Assembly: GCA_034370465.1 (NCBI GenBank)
Contig: JAXMLA010000319.1
Span: 1-15,491 of the forward strand
Source: UBA2197 sp034370465
Lineage (GTDB): Bacteria; Desulfobacterota; Desulfuromonadia; Desulfuromonadales; UBA2197
Direction of reading: 5' to 3'
Length of the DNA stretch: 15,491 nucleotides
The translations under genes and the position numbers were made by a program. This document shows, one piece after another, positions 14,070-15,491 of the stretch. Positions within the stretch are counted from its first letter, which is position 1; the number at the start of each line of letters is the position of its first letter. Under the pieces are notes generated by a model, which was not told the origin of the DNA, searched no databases, and saw only the letters and a program-made list of their open reading frames with translations.

Positions 14070-15482
14070 ATGGCCAGAATCCTGATCATCGATGATGACG
14101 AGCTGATCTGCACGACTCTGACCCGGCTGGTGAGTGGTAAAGGTCACGATGCCAGTCGGGCTTTGACTCTGCTCGAGGGCCTGCGGCAAGCGACGGCGCA
14201 AGCCTGCGATGTCATCTTTCTTGATGTGCGCTTGCCCGATGGCAATGGTCTCGACCTTTTACCGAAGATCGAAGCTCTGCCGCTGGCTCCCGAGGTGATC
14301 ATCATGACCGGCTTCGGCGACCCTAACGGCGCCGAGCTGGCGATCAAGAGCGGTGCCTGGGATTATATTGAAAAGAATTCATCGGTGAAGGATATCGTCC
14401 TGTCGCTGGAGCGTGCCCTGCAATACCGTCAGGAAAAGTTGGCGGTTGCCGGCAGGCAGAGTGTTGCTGCTCTGCAACGCGAGAAGATTGTCGGTCACAG
14501 TCCAAAATTGCAGACCTGTCTCGATCAGGTCGCCCAGGCGGCCGGCAGCGAGGTGAATGTCTGTCTCTTCGGCGAAACCGGCACCGGTAAAGAGCTCTTT
14601 GCCCGCGCTATTCACGAAAACAGCCAGCGCCGCCGCGGAAATTTCGTCGTCGTCGATTGTACGGCCCTGCCGGAGACCCTGGTAGAGAGTCTCCTCTTCG
14701 GCCATGAAAAGGGCTCCTTTACCGGCGCCGACAAAGCCCGTGACGGCTTGGTGCTGCAGGCACACTGCGGCACGCTCTTTCTCGATGAAGTCGGCGAACT
14801 GCCACTGACTCTGCAGAAGACATTTTTACGGGTTCTCCAGGAGCGGCGTTTTCGTCCGCTCGGAGGAGCGCGGGAGTTGGTCAGCGATTTTCGCTTGGTG
14901 GCCGCGACCAATCGCCAGCTGGAAAAGATGGTGGAGAGTGGCCAGTTTCGTGCCGATCTCCTTTTTCGGCTCAAATCGTATTGTATCGAACTGCCGGCGC
15001 TACGTGAGCGACACGAGGATGTTCAGCAACTGGCGCGTTTTTATGCTGATCGCTTTAGTTTACGTTATGGTCTGGCGCCGAAAGGGTTTTCCCCGGAATT
15101 TCTTGAAACGCTGACCGGCTATCCCTGGCCCGGTAATGTCCGTGAACTGGTCAACTGCATGGAGCAGACCCTCGCTGCGGCGCAGGCCGAACCGACCCTC
15201 TTCCCGAAGCATCTCCCCCTCAATATCCGTATACAGGTCACGCGGGCAACTGTGGCACAGACCGGTCATTCCCACCCCCATGCGGAGAAGAGCCCGGTTT
15301 ATGCTCTGCCCAAGCTGCACGACTATCGGGAAGCGATCTACAATGATGCCGAAAAGAGCTATCTGCACGATCTTTTTAGCTGTTCCGAACGGAGCATCAG
15401 CCATGCCTGTCAACTCTCCGGCCTCTCTCCCTCCCGCCTTTACGCCCTGATGAAGAAGCACGAGATCTCCCGCATCGACTAA
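14070..15482 (+). CDS. Sigma-54-dependent NtrC-family response regulator
   Basis: This 470-residue regulator has a receiver domain (1-120; Asp8-Asp10, phosphoacceptor Asp52 in LDVRLPD, Thr80, Lys102), a central AAA+ domain (about 139-370) and a Fis-type helix-turn-helix at the C-terminus (about 430-466). The AAA+ part shows Walker A GETGTGKE (168-175), the sigma-54 contact loop GSFTGA (215-220, Ser in place of the commoner Ala) and Walker B FLDEVGELP (Asp239-Glu240). It should activate sigma-54 promoters after phosphorylation by the kinase encoded just upstream. The receiver has Lys-Asn after the conserved Lys instead of the usual Lys-Pro. A Pro/His-rich linker (about 393-415) precedes the DNA-binding end. 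Targets are not identifiable here; I found no convincing sigma-54 site in the nearby intergenic regions. Confidence 0.94.
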   Translation: MARILIIDDDELICTTLTRLVSGKGHDASRALTLLEGLRQATAQACDVIFLDVRLPDGNGLDLLPKIEALPLAPEVIIMTGFGDPNGAELAIKSGAWDYIEKNSSVKDIVLSLERALQYRQEKLAVAGRQSVAALQREKIVGHSPKLQTCLDQVAQAAGSEVNVCLFGETGTGKELFARAIHENSQRRRGNFVVVDCTALPETLVESLLFGHEKGSFTGADKARDGLVLQAHCGTLFLDEVGELPLTLQKTFLRVLQERRFRPLGGARELVSDFRLVAATNRQLEKMVESGQFRADLLFRLKSYCIELPALRERHEDVQQLARFYADRFSLRYGLAPKGFSPEFLETLTGYPWPGNVRELVNCMEQTLAAAQAEPTLFPKHLPLNIRIQVTRATVAQTGHSHPHAEKSPVYALPKLHDYREAIYNDAEKSYLHDLFSCSERSISHACQLSGLSPSRLYALMKKHEISRID

Positions 15483-15491
15483 CCATCCGCA

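Overview
This window looks like chromosomal DNA of a Gram-negative, metal- or sulfur-respiring deltaproteobacterial type of organism (Desulfuromonas/Geobacter-like). The inference rests on a triheme c7-type lipoprotein cytochrome, several lipoproteins, an outer-membrane-type C-terminus on a copper oxidase, and a hybrid kinase with an NtrC-type regulator. No 16S rRNA or tRNA gene is present to confirm the taxonomy. No insertion sequences, CRISPR arrays or tRNAs were seen.

Layout, plus strand. (1) Bases 1-1179: the 3' part of a CstB-like enzyme (metallo-beta-lactamase persulfide dioxygenase, pseudo-rhodanese, rhodanese), followed directly by a solo CheB-type methylesterase domain protein (1180-1761). 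(2) Bases 1844-4741: a sulfur-handling set of four genes: an unrecognised lipoprotein, a periplasmic tandem rhodanese with a Cys-Gly-Gly tail, and two half-size YeeE/YedE membrane proteins that overlap by ATGA. (3) Bases 4765-9646: a copper set, namely a PcoA/CopA-type multicopper oxidase that carries its own CopB-like outer-membrane barrel at the C-terminus, then a Cu(+)-type P1B ATPase with YHS and two heavy-metal-binding zinc-ribbon-like domains. An eight-codon ORF with a strong ribosome-binding site links the sulfur and copper sets. (4) Bases 9768-10562: an iron-type superoxide dismutase and a 52-residue YqaE/Pmp3-like membrane protein.

Minus strand, 11553 down to 10610: three lipoprotein genes in a row. 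Two encode 42 residues each and are easily missed; the third is a triheme cytochrome held on a long Pro/Ala linker. They end at a strong hairpin (10568-10596) shared with the convergent plus-strand genes.

From 11746 to 15482 on the plus strand lie a hybrid sensor histidine kinase (membrane, GAF, PAS, HisKA, HATPase, REC) and a sigma-54-dependent response regulator. Between the kinase and the small lipoprotein operon, two sigma-70-like promoters overlap face to face (11633-11678), so the two divergent units may be mutually exclusive or co-controlled.

Taken together, the region reads as an envelope stress island. It combines reactive sulfur or thiosulfate conversion and transport, periplasmic and outer-membrane copper oxidation, copper export, superoxide removal, and an adjacent two-component system that may sense the state of the envelope. 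The individual family calls are mostly secure. The functional coupling between the sulfur, copper and signalling parts is inference from position only.
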